Origin: JAAYBF01 sp963716445
GTDB taxonomy: Bacteria > Actinomycetota > Thermoleophilia > Solirubrobacterales > Thermoleophilaceae
DNA length: 64,000 nucleotides
NCBI GenBank assembly: GCA_963716445.1
Contig: OY970313.1
Location: forward strand, 558,001-622,000
Direction: 5' to 3'
Position 1 is the stretch's first letter, and each line of letters opens with the position of its first letter. Positions 7,135 through 14,521 of the stretch are shown here, one piece after another. The notes below the pieces were generated by a model. That model saw nothing but the letters and a program-made list of their open reading frames with translations, made no database searches and was not told the origin of the DNA. The position numbers and the translations under genes are program-made.

Positions 7135-8652
7135 GTGCCCGTTCTCCCCGGCAAGCCGGCCTCGCTCTGGGTCGAGACCGCGCCAGACGTGTCGTTCCGC
7201 GCGCCGACGCGCGACGTCGACGTCGACGTGGCGGTGATCGGCGGAGGCGTCACGGGCGTCAGCGCGGCGCTGCTGCTCGCCGAGGAGGGCCGCTCGGTGG
7301 CGGTGCTGGAGTCCGAGCGGATCGGCCACGGGGTCAGCGGCTACTCGACCGCCAAGGTGACGTCGCTGCACCAGCTGACCTATGCCGAGCTCGCTTCGAA
7401 GCGCGGCGAGGAGGTGGCGCGCATCTACGGCGACGCCAACGAGGCCGGCCTCGCGCGGATCGCGGCCTGGGTCGAGGAGCACGGGATCGAGTGCGACTTC
7501 CGCCGCAAGCCCAACTACACCCACACGGACTCGGCCTCGGAGGTCGAGCAGGTGCGCGAGGAGGCGCGGGTCGCCGCCCAGCTCGGCCTGCCGGCCTCCT
7601 TCACGACCGATACCGATCTGCCCTGGCAGGTCGCGGGCGCCGTCCGCTTCGAGGACCAGGCCGAGTTCCACCCCTGCCGCTACCTCGGCCACCTGGCCGA
7701 GGCGGCGCGCGAGCGCGGCGCGCTCGTCCACGAGGGAGCGCGGGCGGTCGGGGTCAAGGAGGGCAAGCAGGGCGACCAGTGCCTCGTGACCCTGGAGAGC
7801 GGCTACGCGGTGCGGGCACGCCACGTGATCGTCGCCACCCACTACCCGTTCCTCGACCGCGGCGGGCACTTCGCGCGGATCCATCCCGAGCGCTCGTACG
7901 TGCTCGCCGTGCGGATCCGCGGCGCCGTCCCGCAGGGCATGTACATCAGCACCGCGGGCCACTCGCTGCGCGCCCAGCCCGGCCCGGACGGCGAGTACCT
8001 GCTCGTGGCCGGCGCCAGCCACAAGACCGGCCACGCCGACGAGGTCGACAGCTACCGCGACCTCGAGGAGTACGCGCGCGAGCGCTTCGACGTCGTGTCG
8101 ATCGACTACCGCTGGTCGACCCAGGACAACGTCTCGCTCGACAAGGTCCCCTACGTCGGGCGGATAGCGCCGTTCTCGAAGCGGGTCTTCGTTGCGACCG
8201 GCTACCGCAAGTGGGGGTTCGCCAACGGCACCGCGGCGGCGGCGATGCTCGCCGACCTGATCGCCGAGCGTGAGAACCCGTGGTTGCGGGCGTTCGACTC
8301 CAACCGCCTCGGATCGCCGTCGGCGGCGGCCAGCTTCGTCAAGGAGAACGTCGACGTCGCGATGCGCTTCGTTCGCGATCGCCTGCGGCGCGGATCGGCC
8401 GACGACGTCGAGCCCGGGGGCGGCGCGGTCGTCGGCGACGGCCGTCGCCAGACGGCCGTCCATCGCGACGAGTCGGGAGGGCTGCACGCCGTCTCGGCGC
8501 GCTGCACGCACCTCGGCTGCATAGTCGAGTGGAACACGGCCGAGCGAACCTGGGACTGTCCCTGCCACGGCTCGCGCTTCGGGATCGACGGCCGAGTCCT
8601 CAAGGGTCCCGCGGTCGACCCGCTCGAGCCGCGCGACGTCAAGCCGAGCTAG
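7135..8652 (+). CDS. FAD-dependent oxidoreductase with C-terminal Rieske [2Fe-2S] domain
   Basis: A 505-aa two-domain protein. The N-terminal DAO-type FAD domain has the dinucleotide motif VIGGGVTG (about 34-41), with ALLLAEEGRSVAVLES after it, and continues to about residue 390. The C-terminal Rieske domain carries CTHLGC (about 457) and CPCHGSRFG (about 475), the C-x-H...C-x-x-H ligands of a 2Fe-2S cluster. This architecture occurs in a widespread bacterial family of unknown substrate. The start is GTG 7135; the sequence before it lacks a strong SD. Both domains look intact. It is convergent with the exonuclease gene (3 bp between the stops). A role in amine or amino-acid oxidation coupled to internal electron transfer is inference only. 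Confidence 0.88.
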   Translation: MPVLPGKPASLWVETAPDVSFRAPTRDVDVDVAVIGGGVTGVSAALLLAEEGRSVAVLESERIGHGVSGYSTAKVTSLHQLTYAELASKRGEEVARIYGDANEAGLARIAAWVEEHGIECDFRRKPNYTHTDSASEVEQVREEARVAAQLGLPASFTTDTDLPWQVAGAVRFEDQAEFHPCRYLGHLAEAARERGALVHEGARAVGVKEGKQGDQCLVTLESGYAVRARHVIVATHYPFLDRGGHFARIHPERSYVLAVRIRGAVPQGMYISTAGHSLRAQPGPDGEYLLVAGASHKTGHADEVDSYRDLEEYARERFDVVSIDYRWSTQDNVSLDKVPYVGRIAPFSKRVFVATGYRKWGFANGTAAAAMLADLIAERENPWLRAFDSNRLGSPSAAASFVKENVDVAMRFVRDRLRRGSADDVEPGGGAVVGDGRRQTAVHRDESGGLHAVSARCTHLGCIVEWNTAERTWDCPCHGSRFGIDGRVLKGPAVDPLEPRDVKPS

Positions 8653-8655
8653 GCC

Positions 8656-9513
8656 TCAGCCGGTCGTGCCGGCGAGGCGGTCGGCGAGGCGGCCCATGCC
8701 GAGCTCGCGCGCGGCGGTCGCCCCAGCGGCGCGGTCGGTCGGCGCGTCAGCCGGGCGCTCCACCGCGACCGGTCGCAACGTGGCGATCTCGCGGAACGCG
8801 CGCAGCTCGTCCGCCTGGCGCGCGAGCAGGTTGACGTCGGGGCCGTCCTCCGCAGCGACGGCCAGCGCCGCGTCGAGCGAGCCGTGGCGGCGCAGGATGT
8901 CGGCGGCGCGCTTCTCGCCGATGCCCTTCGCTCCCGGCAGCCCGTCTGACGGGTCGCCGCGCAGCGCGATGAAGTCGGGCACCTGCGGCGGGTCGACGCC
9001 GTAGCGCTCGCGCACCTCGGCCGGGCCGATCTCGAGCGGGCCCTTCTGGGCGCGGCTGCCGAGCAGCAGGACGCGCACGGCGCCGGTCGCGCACTGGAAG
9101 AGGTCGCGATCGCCGGTCATGATCAGCGCCTCGCCGCCGGCCTCCTCCTCGGCTCGCGCGTAGGCGCCGAGCAGGTCGTCGGCCTCCAGGTCGGTGCTGC
9201 GCTCGACCTGCCAGCCGAGCGCCGCGTACAGCTCGGGCGCCTGCTCCCACTGGTGCGCGAGGTCGTCGGGCATCGGCGGGCGGTGCGCGTGGTAAGCGGG
9301 ATAGAGGGCGACGCGGTACTCGGCGGCGTCCGGCCCGAAGCAGCAGATCACGGCCCGCGCGGCGCGCTCCTCGGCCTGCGCGAGGATCGCGTTGACGCTG
9401 CCCAGCAGCGCGTTGACGGGCCGTCCGTCGGCGCCGCGGATCTTGTCCGGAAGGGCGAAGAAAGCCCGATAGAGAAGATACGGAGCATCCACGAGTAGCA
9501 ATGGACCGGCCAT
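8656..9513 (-). CDS. Stand-alone 5'-3' exonuclease (PolA N-terminal / FEN-like)
   Basis: 285 aa, containing only the 5' nuclease domain seen at the N-terminus of DNA polymerase I. The start is LLLVDAPYLLYRAFFALP. Acidic metal-binding motifs follow: DLEADDLLGAYA, MTGDRDLFQ, and IALRGDPSDGLPGAKGIGEK, the last being the helix-hairpin-helix clamp. There is no polymerase domain. Such solo proteins resemble E. coli Xni (ExoIX) and are common in actinobacteria beside a full polA elsewhere. A role in removing RNA primers or flaps is likely. The ATG at 9513 is divergent from the cold-shock gene. Confidence 0.9.
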   Translation of the reverse strand: MAGPLLLVDAPYLLYRAFFALPDKIRGADGRPVNALLGSVNAILAQAEERAARAVICCFGPDAAEYRVALYPAYHAHRPPMPDDLAHQWEQAPELYAALGWQVERSTDLEADDLLGAYARAEEEAGGEALIMTGDRDLFQCATGAVRVLLLGSRAQKGPLEIGPAEVRERYGVDPPQVPDFIALRGDPSDGLPGAKGIGEKRAADILRRHGSLDAALAVAAEDGPDVNLLARQADELRAFREIATLRPVAVERPADAPTDRAAGATAARELGMGRLADRLAGTTG

Positions 9514-9638
9514 CGGTGCTAGCTTGACGGGTCGTAAGGCCGGAAAGTCCGGCGAAAGTAGTGCCAGCGCTCGCAGTCGTTGCTCTCAGCATCCTCCGCG
9601 TGTACGCAGCACAACAAGAAAGACCGTGGAGGAATTCC
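9514..9638 (+). promoter_or_regulatory. 5' leader of the cold-shock gene
   Basis: This 125-bp gap contains a small stem (GCCGG 9539-9543 with CCGGC 9549-9553) and a good ribosome site, GTGGAGGA at 9626-9633, before ATG 9639. Unlike most genes here, this one has a long leader, as is common for cspA-type mRNAs whose folding senses temperature. The transcription start is not clear. Confidence 0.4.
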
Positions 9639-9842
9639 ATGCCAGGCGGAACCGTGAAGTGGTTCAGCGACGAGAAGGGCTTCGGCTTCATCACCCCCGA
9701 CGACGGGGGCAAGGATCTCTTCGTGCACCACAGCGGCATCAGCGGTGACGGCTTCAAGTCGCTCACCGAGGGCGCCCGCGTGACATACGACGCAGAGCAG
9801 GGCGACAAGGGTCCGAAGGCGGTCAACGTCATTCAGGCCTAG
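9639..9842 (+). CDS. Cold-shock protein (CspA family)
   Basis: A 67-aa single cold-shock domain, the standard family length. It begins MPGGTVKWFSDEKGFGFITP. RNP1 is KGFGFI (13-18) and RNP2 is DLFVHH (26-31); the C-terminus is QGDKGPKAVNVIQA. It binds single-stranded RNA/DNA and melts mRNA structure. The ATG at 9639 is supported by GGAGGA just upstream and by exact family alignment; an upstream in-frame extension (from 9561) is not part of the fold. A strong terminator follows, so it is probably monocistronic and highly expressed. Confidence 0.96.
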   Translation: MPGGTVKWFSDEKGFGFITPDDGGKDLFVHHSGISGDGFKSLTEGARVTYDAEQGDKGPKAVNVIQA

Positions 9843-9865
9843 CTTCGGCACTACGCCAAGCTTTC

Positions 9866-9893
9866 GGAAGGGCCCCGCTTGCGGGGCCCTTCC
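9866..9893 (+). terminator. Rho-independent terminator after the cold-shock gene
   Basis: A perfect 12-bp stem (GGAAGGGCCCCG / CGGGGCCCTTCC) with loop CTTG is followed by TCGTTCT. It starts 24 bp after the stop codon. Confidence 0.9.
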
Positions 9894-9925
9894 TCGTTCT
9901 GGGGGAGTCTCGGCCGCCGCGCCGT

Positions 9926-9931
9926 TAGGCT
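9926..9931 (+). promoter_or_regulatory. -10 box TAGGCT of the PH-domain gene
   Basis: TAGGCT lies 7 nt upstream of ATG 9939, a leaderless arrangement. It supports this start over an in-frame ATG at 9879 that lies inside the terminator. Confidence 0.5.
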
Positions 9932-9938
9932 CAACGCA

Positions 9939-10505
9939 ATGGCGTCCCTGCACATGGCCTCCGGCGAGCACGTCGTCTTCCAGGGTCATCCCTCCTGGCG
10001 CGCGACGCTCGCCTTCTACATCCGAGGCCTGCTCGGCGCGCTGATCCTGGTGGCGGCCATCGCCGGCGTCTCGAGCCTGTTAGGCGACGGCGCCGACACG
10101 TCGCTGCTGGTCGTCGTCGGGCTCGTGCTGATCGCGCTCGTCGTGATCGGTGGCTACGTCTGGCGGATGGCGACGACCTACACGATCACCAACCGCCGCC
10201 TGCACATCAAGCGCGGCATCGTCGCCCGCCGCACCCAGGAGGCACGGCTCGAGCGGGTCCAGAACGTCAACACCAGCCAGTCGGTGCTCGAGCGCCTGCT
10301 GCGGGTGGGCACCGTCGACTTCGACACCGCCGGCACCGACGACCACGGCTTCCGCTTCGACGGCGTCGCCGACCCGACCGGCGTCGTCCAGGCCGTCGAC
10401 AGCGCCCAGCGCCAGTTCGCCGCCGACAGCTCGCAGCCGTTCGCGCCCGGCGCCCAGCCCTCGGCACCCGGCCAGCCGCCGCGCCCCGCCGACCCCGGCC
10501 TCTAG
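9939..10505 (+). CDS. Membrane protein with bacterial PH (bPH2/YdbS-like) domain
   Basis: 188 aa. Two membrane segments lie at about residues 27-45 (RGLLGALILVAAIAGV) and 55-76 (LLVVVGLVLIALVVIGGYVW). They are followed by a bPH2 domain with the typical TTYTITNRRLHIKRGIVARR and LERVQNVNTSQSVLERLLRV segments. The C-terminal 30 residues are Pro/Ala-rich and disordered. bPH2 proteins are inner-membrane proteins of poorly known function; some affect resistance or stress traits. Nothing in the neighbourhood narrows the role. Confidence 0.85.
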   Translation: MASLHMASGEHVVFQGHPSWRATLAFYIRGLLGALILVAAIAGVSSLLGDGADTSLLVVVGLVLIALVVIGGYVWRMATTYTITNRRLHIKRGIVARRTQEARLERVQNVNTSQSVLERLLRVGTVDFDTAGTDDHGFRFDGVADPTGVVQAVDSAQRQFAADSSQPFAPGAQPSAPGQPPRPADPGL

Positions 10506-10566
10506 CCTCCCCCGGGCCTGCTACGGCCGTATCGCGACTGAGATGTCCTCGCTCGGGCCGCCGGAT

Positions 10567-11472
10567 TCAGTCCGTGAAGACCGTCGGCTCGCGTGGGAGC
10601 GCGAGGGGATCGAAGCGGTCGACGAGGTCGGCGGCGGAGACCCGTTCGCCGGCGGCGGCGAGGCCGAGGCTCGCGGCCATCCAGGCGACGGCGTCGGCGG
10701 CGGTCTCGCCCCGTGCGGCGCGGTCCGCGAGCGTCACGGCGCCGTGACGCTTCGCGAGGCGCGCGCGATCCGGGCCGAGCACCAGCGGCACGTGCGCGTA
10801 CGCCGAGGCGGTCAGGTCGAGCAGGCGATGGAGCAGCAGCTGGCGGGGCGTCGAGTCGATCAGGTCGTCGCCGCGGACCACCTCCTCGATCCGCTGGTCG
10901 TCGTCGTCGACCACGACCGCGAGGTTGTAGGCCGGCGTGTCGTCCCAGCGCCAGAGGACGAAGTCGTCGACGGCGCCCGCGACCTCGCCGTGCAGCCGGT
11001 CATCGAACGCGATCCGCTCGCCACGCGCGTCGAGCCGCAACGTCGGCGGTCGGCCGGCGATCCGCTCTCGCTCGCTGCGCTGGGCCGCGGTCAGCCGGCG
11101 GCAGGTCCCGGGGTACGCGCCCTCGGGCAGCGGGCCGTGCGGGGCCTCGGCGGCGGCGCGAATCTCGGCGCGCGTGCACCAGCACGGGTAGACGCGGCCG
11201 TCGCCGTCGAGCCGCGCGAGCGCCTCGCGGTAGAGCTCGGTCCGCTCGGACTGGCGCACCGGCTCGCCGTCCCAGTCGAGCCCGATCGCCCCCAGGTCGG
11301 CGCGCTGCGAGCGCTCGTGCTCGGCCCGCGAGCGCTGCGGGTCGAGGTCCTCGATCCGCAGCACGAAGCGGTCTCCGGCCGAGCGTGCGAACAGCCAGGC
11401 CAGCAGCCCCGTGCGCAGGTTGCCGACGTGCAGGACGCCGCTCGGGCTTGGGGCGAACCTTCCGGCCGGCAT
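10567..11472 (-). CDS. gluQ: Glutamyl-Q tRNA(Asp) synthetase
   Basis: A 301-aa truncated paralogue of glutamyl-tRNA synthetase without the anticodon-binding domain. It has the class I signature SPSGVLHVGNLRTGLL (about 8-23, HIGH-like) and a zinc site of the form C-W-C...Y-PGT-C near residues 95-125. The adenylate motif 'LAKRHGAV' stands in place of KMSKS. GluQ-RS attaches glutamate to the queuosine base of tRNA(Asp) rather than to a tRNA end. Length and missing C-terminal domain separate it from GltX. The ATG at 11472 has TAGGCT 7 nt upstream. It shares no operon with the adjacent hydrolase. Confidence 0.93.
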   Translation of the reverse strand: MPAGRFAPSPSGVLHVGNLRTGLLAWLFARSAGDRFVLRIEDLDPQRSRAEHERSQRADLGAIGLDWDGEPVRQSERTELYREALARLDGDGRVYPCWCTRAEIRAAAEAPHGPLPEGAYPGTCRRLTAAQRSERERIAGRPPTLRLDARGERIAFDDRLHGEVAGAVDDFVLWRWDDTPAYNLAVVVDDDDQRIEEVVRGDDLIDSTPRQLLLHRLLDLTASAYAHVPLVLGPDRARLAKRHGAVTLADRAARGETAADAVAWMAASLGLAAAGERVSAADLVDRFDPLALPREPTVFTD

Positions 11473-11479
11473 CCCGCCG

Positions 11480-11485
11480 AGCCTA
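11480..11485 (-). promoter_or_regulatory. -10 box TAGGCT of gluQ
   Basis: On the minus strand TAGGCT ends 7 nt before the ATG at 11472, predicting a leaderless gluQ mRNA. Confidence 0.5.
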
Positions 11486-11516
11486 GGGGCGAAATCCGCG
11501 ATTCGGCGGACCGGCT

Positions 11517-12461
11517 CTAGAAGCCGGCGGGGTGGCGTGCGACGTAGCCGGCCGGCGAGCGGGGGGTGTCGGTCCAGCGCGAGCCGGTCTGCGAGCGGGC
11601 GCTGGTGTCGAAGCGCCGGCCGTCGACGACCATGTAGGTGTGCCCGGAGTTGGCGTAGACGGTGATGTGCCGGCCGCGGCCGGGGCGGCCGTAGCTCATC
11701 AGCGCGGACGAGTCGAGCGTGCTGCCGAGCAGCCCGCCGCCGTGCAGCGCGTAGGACACCGAGCCGGAGCAGTCGTAGCCGGAGTCGACCCAGGAGCCGT
11801 GGCCGCCGCCGTAGCGGTACGGCTTGGTCGCGATCCGGTTGGCCGCGCGGATCACAGCGTCGACTACCGCGCGCTTGCGGCCGCCGCCCGAGCGCCCGCC
11901 GTCGCCGCGGCCCTTTCGCTTCAGCACCCTGCCGGGGCCGATCCCGAGCGCGGCGCGCGTCTGCGGCCCGACCACGCCATCCGGGGTCAGCCCGTGGCGG
12001 CGCTGGTAGCGCTTGACCGCCGCAGCGGTCTGGGGTCCGAACGAGCCGTCGGCCGGGATGCCGAGCGCGCGCTGAAGCTCGCGCACGCCACCGCGCGAGC
12101 CGCCGCGACGGCCGCCGCGGTTGCGGTGCGAGGACCGCGACCCGACGCGCAGGCTGCGCAGCGTCTGGGGACCGGCGATGCCGTCGGCGAGCAGCCCGTG
12201 GCGTCGCTGGTAGCGCCTGACCGCCCGCTTCGTGCCCTTGCCGAAGATGCCGTCGGCGGGAATGCCGAGTGCCCGCTGCAGCTGGCGCACCCGCTTGCCG
12301 TGACTGCCCTTCTTCAGCGGCTTCGACGCGACGCCGGCCACCGGCCCGCTCTGCGCCGCCGCGACGTCGGTCGCCGGACCGGCGGTGAACGGCAGGGCGA
12401 AAGCCGCCAGCAGGGCGGCGACGGCGGCACGGCGTACGACAGCGCTCAGGTCGAGGCGCAA
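11517..12461 (-). CDS. Secreted peptidoglycan hydrolase, two PG-binding domains plus NlpC/P60-like domain
   Basis: 314 aa. The signal peptide (AAVAALLAAFALPFTAGPA) is followed by two PG_binding_1 domains, each with LQRALGIPADG.FG and a KRYQRRHGL-type core, at about residues 55-105 and 120-170. The C-terminal catalytic domain has the Cys in YDCSGSVSYAL and a His in NSGHTYMVV, the NlpC/P60-type Cys/His pair. It is predicted to cleave stem peptides in the wall. The start is TTG 12461 with AGAGAGG 10 nt upstream. A c-di-AMP riboswitch sits in its leader, so expression should respond to this wall/osmotic second messenger. The catalytic domain is closely related to that of the lipoprotein at 24672-25490. 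Confidence 0.9.
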   Translation of the reverse strand: MRLDLSAVVRRAAVAALLAAFALPFTAGPATDVAAAQSGPVAGVASKPLKKGSHGKRVRQLQRALGIPADGIFGKGTKRAVRRYQRRHGLLADGIAGPQTLRSLRVGSRSSHRNRGGRRGGSRGGVRELQRALGIPADGSFGPQTAAAVKRYQRRHGLTPDGVVGPQTRAALGIGPGRVLKRKGRGDGGRSGGGRKRAVVDAVIRAANRIATKPYRYGGGHGSWVDSGYDCSGSVSYALHGGGLLGSTLDSSALMSYGRPGRGRHITVYANSGHTYMVVDGRRFDTSARSQTGSRWTDTPRSPAGYVARHPAGF

Positions 12462-12490
12462 CGGGTCGGTACCTCTCTGTTCGACTGCGG

Positions 12491-12649
12491 GCGCGCCTAC
12501 GAGGTGAGCTGTCGGGCTCGCACCGCTGCGATAGCGGCGCTACGCCCGCGCTGCCTCATGAGGCAGTCGGGCGATTCGCCCCCGCGGCCGGACGGCCGCA
12601 ATTGGGTCCCCCGATCCCCGTGGACTGACCACGGCGGATTCGGCGCTCC
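12491..12649 (-). promoter_or_regulatory. c-di-AMP riboswitch (ydaO-yuaA class)
   Basis: The minus strand reads, in order, the hallmarks of this class: GCGCCGAATCC, GGGGGACCCAAT, GGGGGCGAATCGCCC, a stem GACTGCCTCATGAGGCAG, GAGCCCGACAGCTCACCTCG and TAGGCGC, the last pairing with the 5' GCGCC as P1. It ends about 30 nt before the TTG of the peptidoglycan hydrolase, the classic target of this riboswitch in actinobacteria. Known members turn genes off when c-di-AMP binds. No obvious intrinsic terminator follows, so control may be at translation initiation. Confidence 0.95.
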
Positions 12650-12669
12650 GTCGTTCTAGCAGGAAAAGG

Positions 12670-12714
12670 CCCTGCAAGCTGCAGGATTCGTTGCAGGCCA
12701 CGCGCCTTGCAGGG
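12670..12714 (-). terminator. Terminator after the GHMP kinase gene
   Basis: On the minus strand CCCTGCAAG and CTTGCAGGG form perfect 9-bp arms around an inner CTGCA/TGCAG stem, followed by CCTTTTCC. It lies 71 bp after the kinase stop and just upstream of the riboswitch leader. Confidence 0.7.
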
Positions 12715-12784
12715 TTACGCCCGGTCGCGCGACGCGCCAATCTGGCGGCGGCTCGCCCCAGGCGCGAAGCTCCGCTCGCGGGCG

Positions 12785-13783
12785 TCAGGCCGGTCCCGCG
12801 GTACAGCCGCGCGGCTCGATCGCGAACCGCAGCTCGGGCGCGCCGGCGGCGCTCATCGCCGCGCGCGTCGCCTCCGGAGCCTCGCAGTAGACGAGCAGGA
12901 AGCCGCCGCCGCCGGCGCCGGCCAGGACCACGCCCTCGGCCCCGCTGCCGAGCGCGACCCCGCGCAGCTCGGCGATCCGCTCGGTGATCGCGTCGGGCGT
13001 CCGCTCCGCCTTCAGCTCCCACTGCTCCTCCATCAGGCCGCCGACGCCCCCCAGGTCGCCCGCCTCGAGCGCCTCGGCCGCCTCCCGTGCGAGCTCCGCG
13101 GTTCGCGCCAGGTTGCGCGTCATCGCCGGGTCGGCGCTGCGCTCGACCAGCCGCGACAGGATCCGCGCCCCAGACCGCCGCTCGCCGGCGAAGAACAGCA
13201 GGAAGCGATCGCGCAGCCCGGCCAGCGTCCGGTCCGAGAGCGCCAGCGCGCGCACGTCGACGGCGCCGTCGCGCGCCAGCGTCAGCGCCGTCACGCCGCC
13301 GACCGCGGTCGCGTACTGGTCGCGCTTGCCGATGCTCTGCTCGAGGTGCTCGATCTCGAGCTGGCAGGCGCGCGCCGCTAGGTCCTCGGGCGCGAGCTGC
13401 TCGCCGCGCGCCGTGGCGAGCGCGCGCAACACCCCGACGGTGTAGGCGCTCGAGGACCCGAGGCCCGTTCCCGGCGGCACGTCGCCGACCGAGGCCAGCT
13501 CGAACGGCGTGCCGTCCCAGTGGTGGGCGACCGCGGCGCGGAGGATCGGATGCCGGATCTCGGCCGGGTCCTCGACCTCCTCCCACTCGAGGTGCTTGAG
13601 CCGGAAGCGCCGCGCGAACGCGGTCGACAGCAGCACGTGCACGTGGCGGTCGATCGCGGCCGAGAGGGCGAAGCCGCCGTGCCGGCGATAGTGGGACGGG
13701 AGGTCGGTACCGCCGCCGCCGAGCGGGATGCGCAGCGGCGCCCGTGCGACTACGGCTTGATCCACCCGCGCATGATCGAGCAT
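12785..13783 (-). CDS. GHMP-family sugar kinase (D-glycero-D-manno-heptose 7-phosphate kinase-like)
   Basis: 332 aa from ATG 13783 (GTG 13765 is also possible). The N-terminal motif APLRIPLGGGGTDLPSHY is characteristic of the HddA/fucokinase-like branch of GHMP kinases. The ATP-binding motif PPGTGLGSSSAYTVG is at about 103-117, and the C-terminal motif GAGGGGFLLV at about 289-298. The family phosphorylates C1 of heptose-7-P or related sugars for nucleotide-sugar synthesis. No other heptose genes are nearby, so the substrate could be another sugar. The start lies against the terminator stem of the upstream gene, so an independent promoter is unclear. Confidence 0.85.
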   Translation of the reverse strand: MLDHARVDQAVVARAPLRIPLGGGGTDLPSHYRRHGGFALSAAIDRHVHVLLSTAFARRFRLKHLEWEEVEDPAEIRHPILRAAVAHHWDGTPFELASVGDVPPGTGLGSSSAYTVGVLRALATARGEQLAPEDLAARACQLEIEHLEQSIGKRDQYATAVGGVTALTLARDGAVDVRALALSDRTLAGLRDRFLLFFAGERRSGARILSRLVERSADPAMTRNLARTAELAREAAEALEAGDLGGVGGLMEEQWELKAERTPDAITERIAELRGVALGSGAEGVVLAGAGGGGFLLVYCEAPEATRAAMSAAGAPELRFAIEPRGCTAGPA

Positions 13784-13784
13784 C

Positions 13785-13809
13785 GGCGCGGCCCTCGTCG
13801 GGCCGCGCC
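13785..13809 (-). terminator. Terminator after the triple-repeat secreted protein
   Basis: A perfect 10-bp GC stem (GGCGCGGCCC / GGGCCGCGCC) with a 5-nt loop lies 11 bp beyond the stop of the minus-strand gene. Confidence 0.65.
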
Positions 13810-13820
13810 GTGCTGCGCTG

Positions 13821-14405
13821 CTACGAGCCGGTCGGAGCGGTCTCCTGCTGGGCCTTGGCCGTCTTCGACACGCACTTGCCGAAGGCGTTGCTCTTGCTCT
13901 CGTTGGTGCCGTACTTGTCGGCGAACGCCGCGCGACCGAGCTGCTCGCGCTCCTCGGCGCAGGTCTTGGCCGCGTTCTTGCGCGCCTCGATCTGCTCGCG
14001 ATCCTTGGCGTCGGCCTCGGCCTCGTGCTCGCGAGCCTTGCTCGACACGCACTTGCCGTGGGCGTTGCTGCCCTTCTTGCCGCTGCCGTACTTCGCGACG
14101 AAGGCGGCGTCGCCGATGTCCTGACGCTCCGCCTTGCACTCCTTCGAGGCGTTGCGGTGGGCAACGTCGCCCTCGTGCTCCTCGTCCCGCGCACGGCGCG
14201 ACACGCACTTGCCGAAAGCGTTGCTCTTGCTCTCGTTGGTGCCGTACTTCGCCTTGAACGCCTCGCGCGTGGCGGCCGTGTCGCCGCGCTCGGCGCGGCA
14301 CTCCTGGGCGGCGTTCTTCCTGTCGGTCTTGGTCGGCTCAGCGGCCGCGCCGGCCGGAACGGCCAGCAAAGCCAGCACTGCGCCGATTGCGATCGGTCTG
14401 GTCAT
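13821..14405 (-). CDS. Secreted three-repeat protein of unknown function
   Basis: 194 aa with a signal peptide (IAIGAVLALLAVPAGAAAEP) and three copies of a ~40-residue module at about 30-69, 85-121 and 144-180. Each module has the shape NA.xxC.xER...FxxKYG(T/S)...SNAxGKCVS, with two Cys separated by 29-31 residues (36/67, 90/119, 149/178), so one disulfide per module is likely after export. Linkers are highly charged. SD GAGGAAGG precedes ATG 14405. I recognise no characterised family. Wall or periplasm-side binding is a guess from secretion and Cys spacing. Confidence 0.8.
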   Translation of the reverse strand: MTRPIAIGAVLALLAVPAGAAAEPTKTDRKNAAQECRAERGDTAATREAFKAKYGTNESKSNAFGKCVSRRARDEEHEGDVAHRNASKECKAERQDIGDAAFVAKYGSGKKGSNAHGKCVSSKAREHEAEADAKDREQIEARKNAAKTCAEEREQLGRAAFADKYGTNESKSNAFGKCVSKTAKAQQETAPTGS

Positions 14406-14521
14406 CTCGTGAACCTTCCTCTTCGGGGGAAACTACGAACGAGAACGCGTTGCTTCCCTAGAAGTTCGCCACTACCTCCGAACTTGTGGCCTTCGGCCGC
14501 GTTCGGTAGGACAATGGTCCA

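Noticed and set aside
9561..9638. N-terminal extension of the cold-shock protein from the upstream GTG
   Set aside because: The extra 26 residues do not fit the 67-aa family, and a strong SD precedes ATG 9639.
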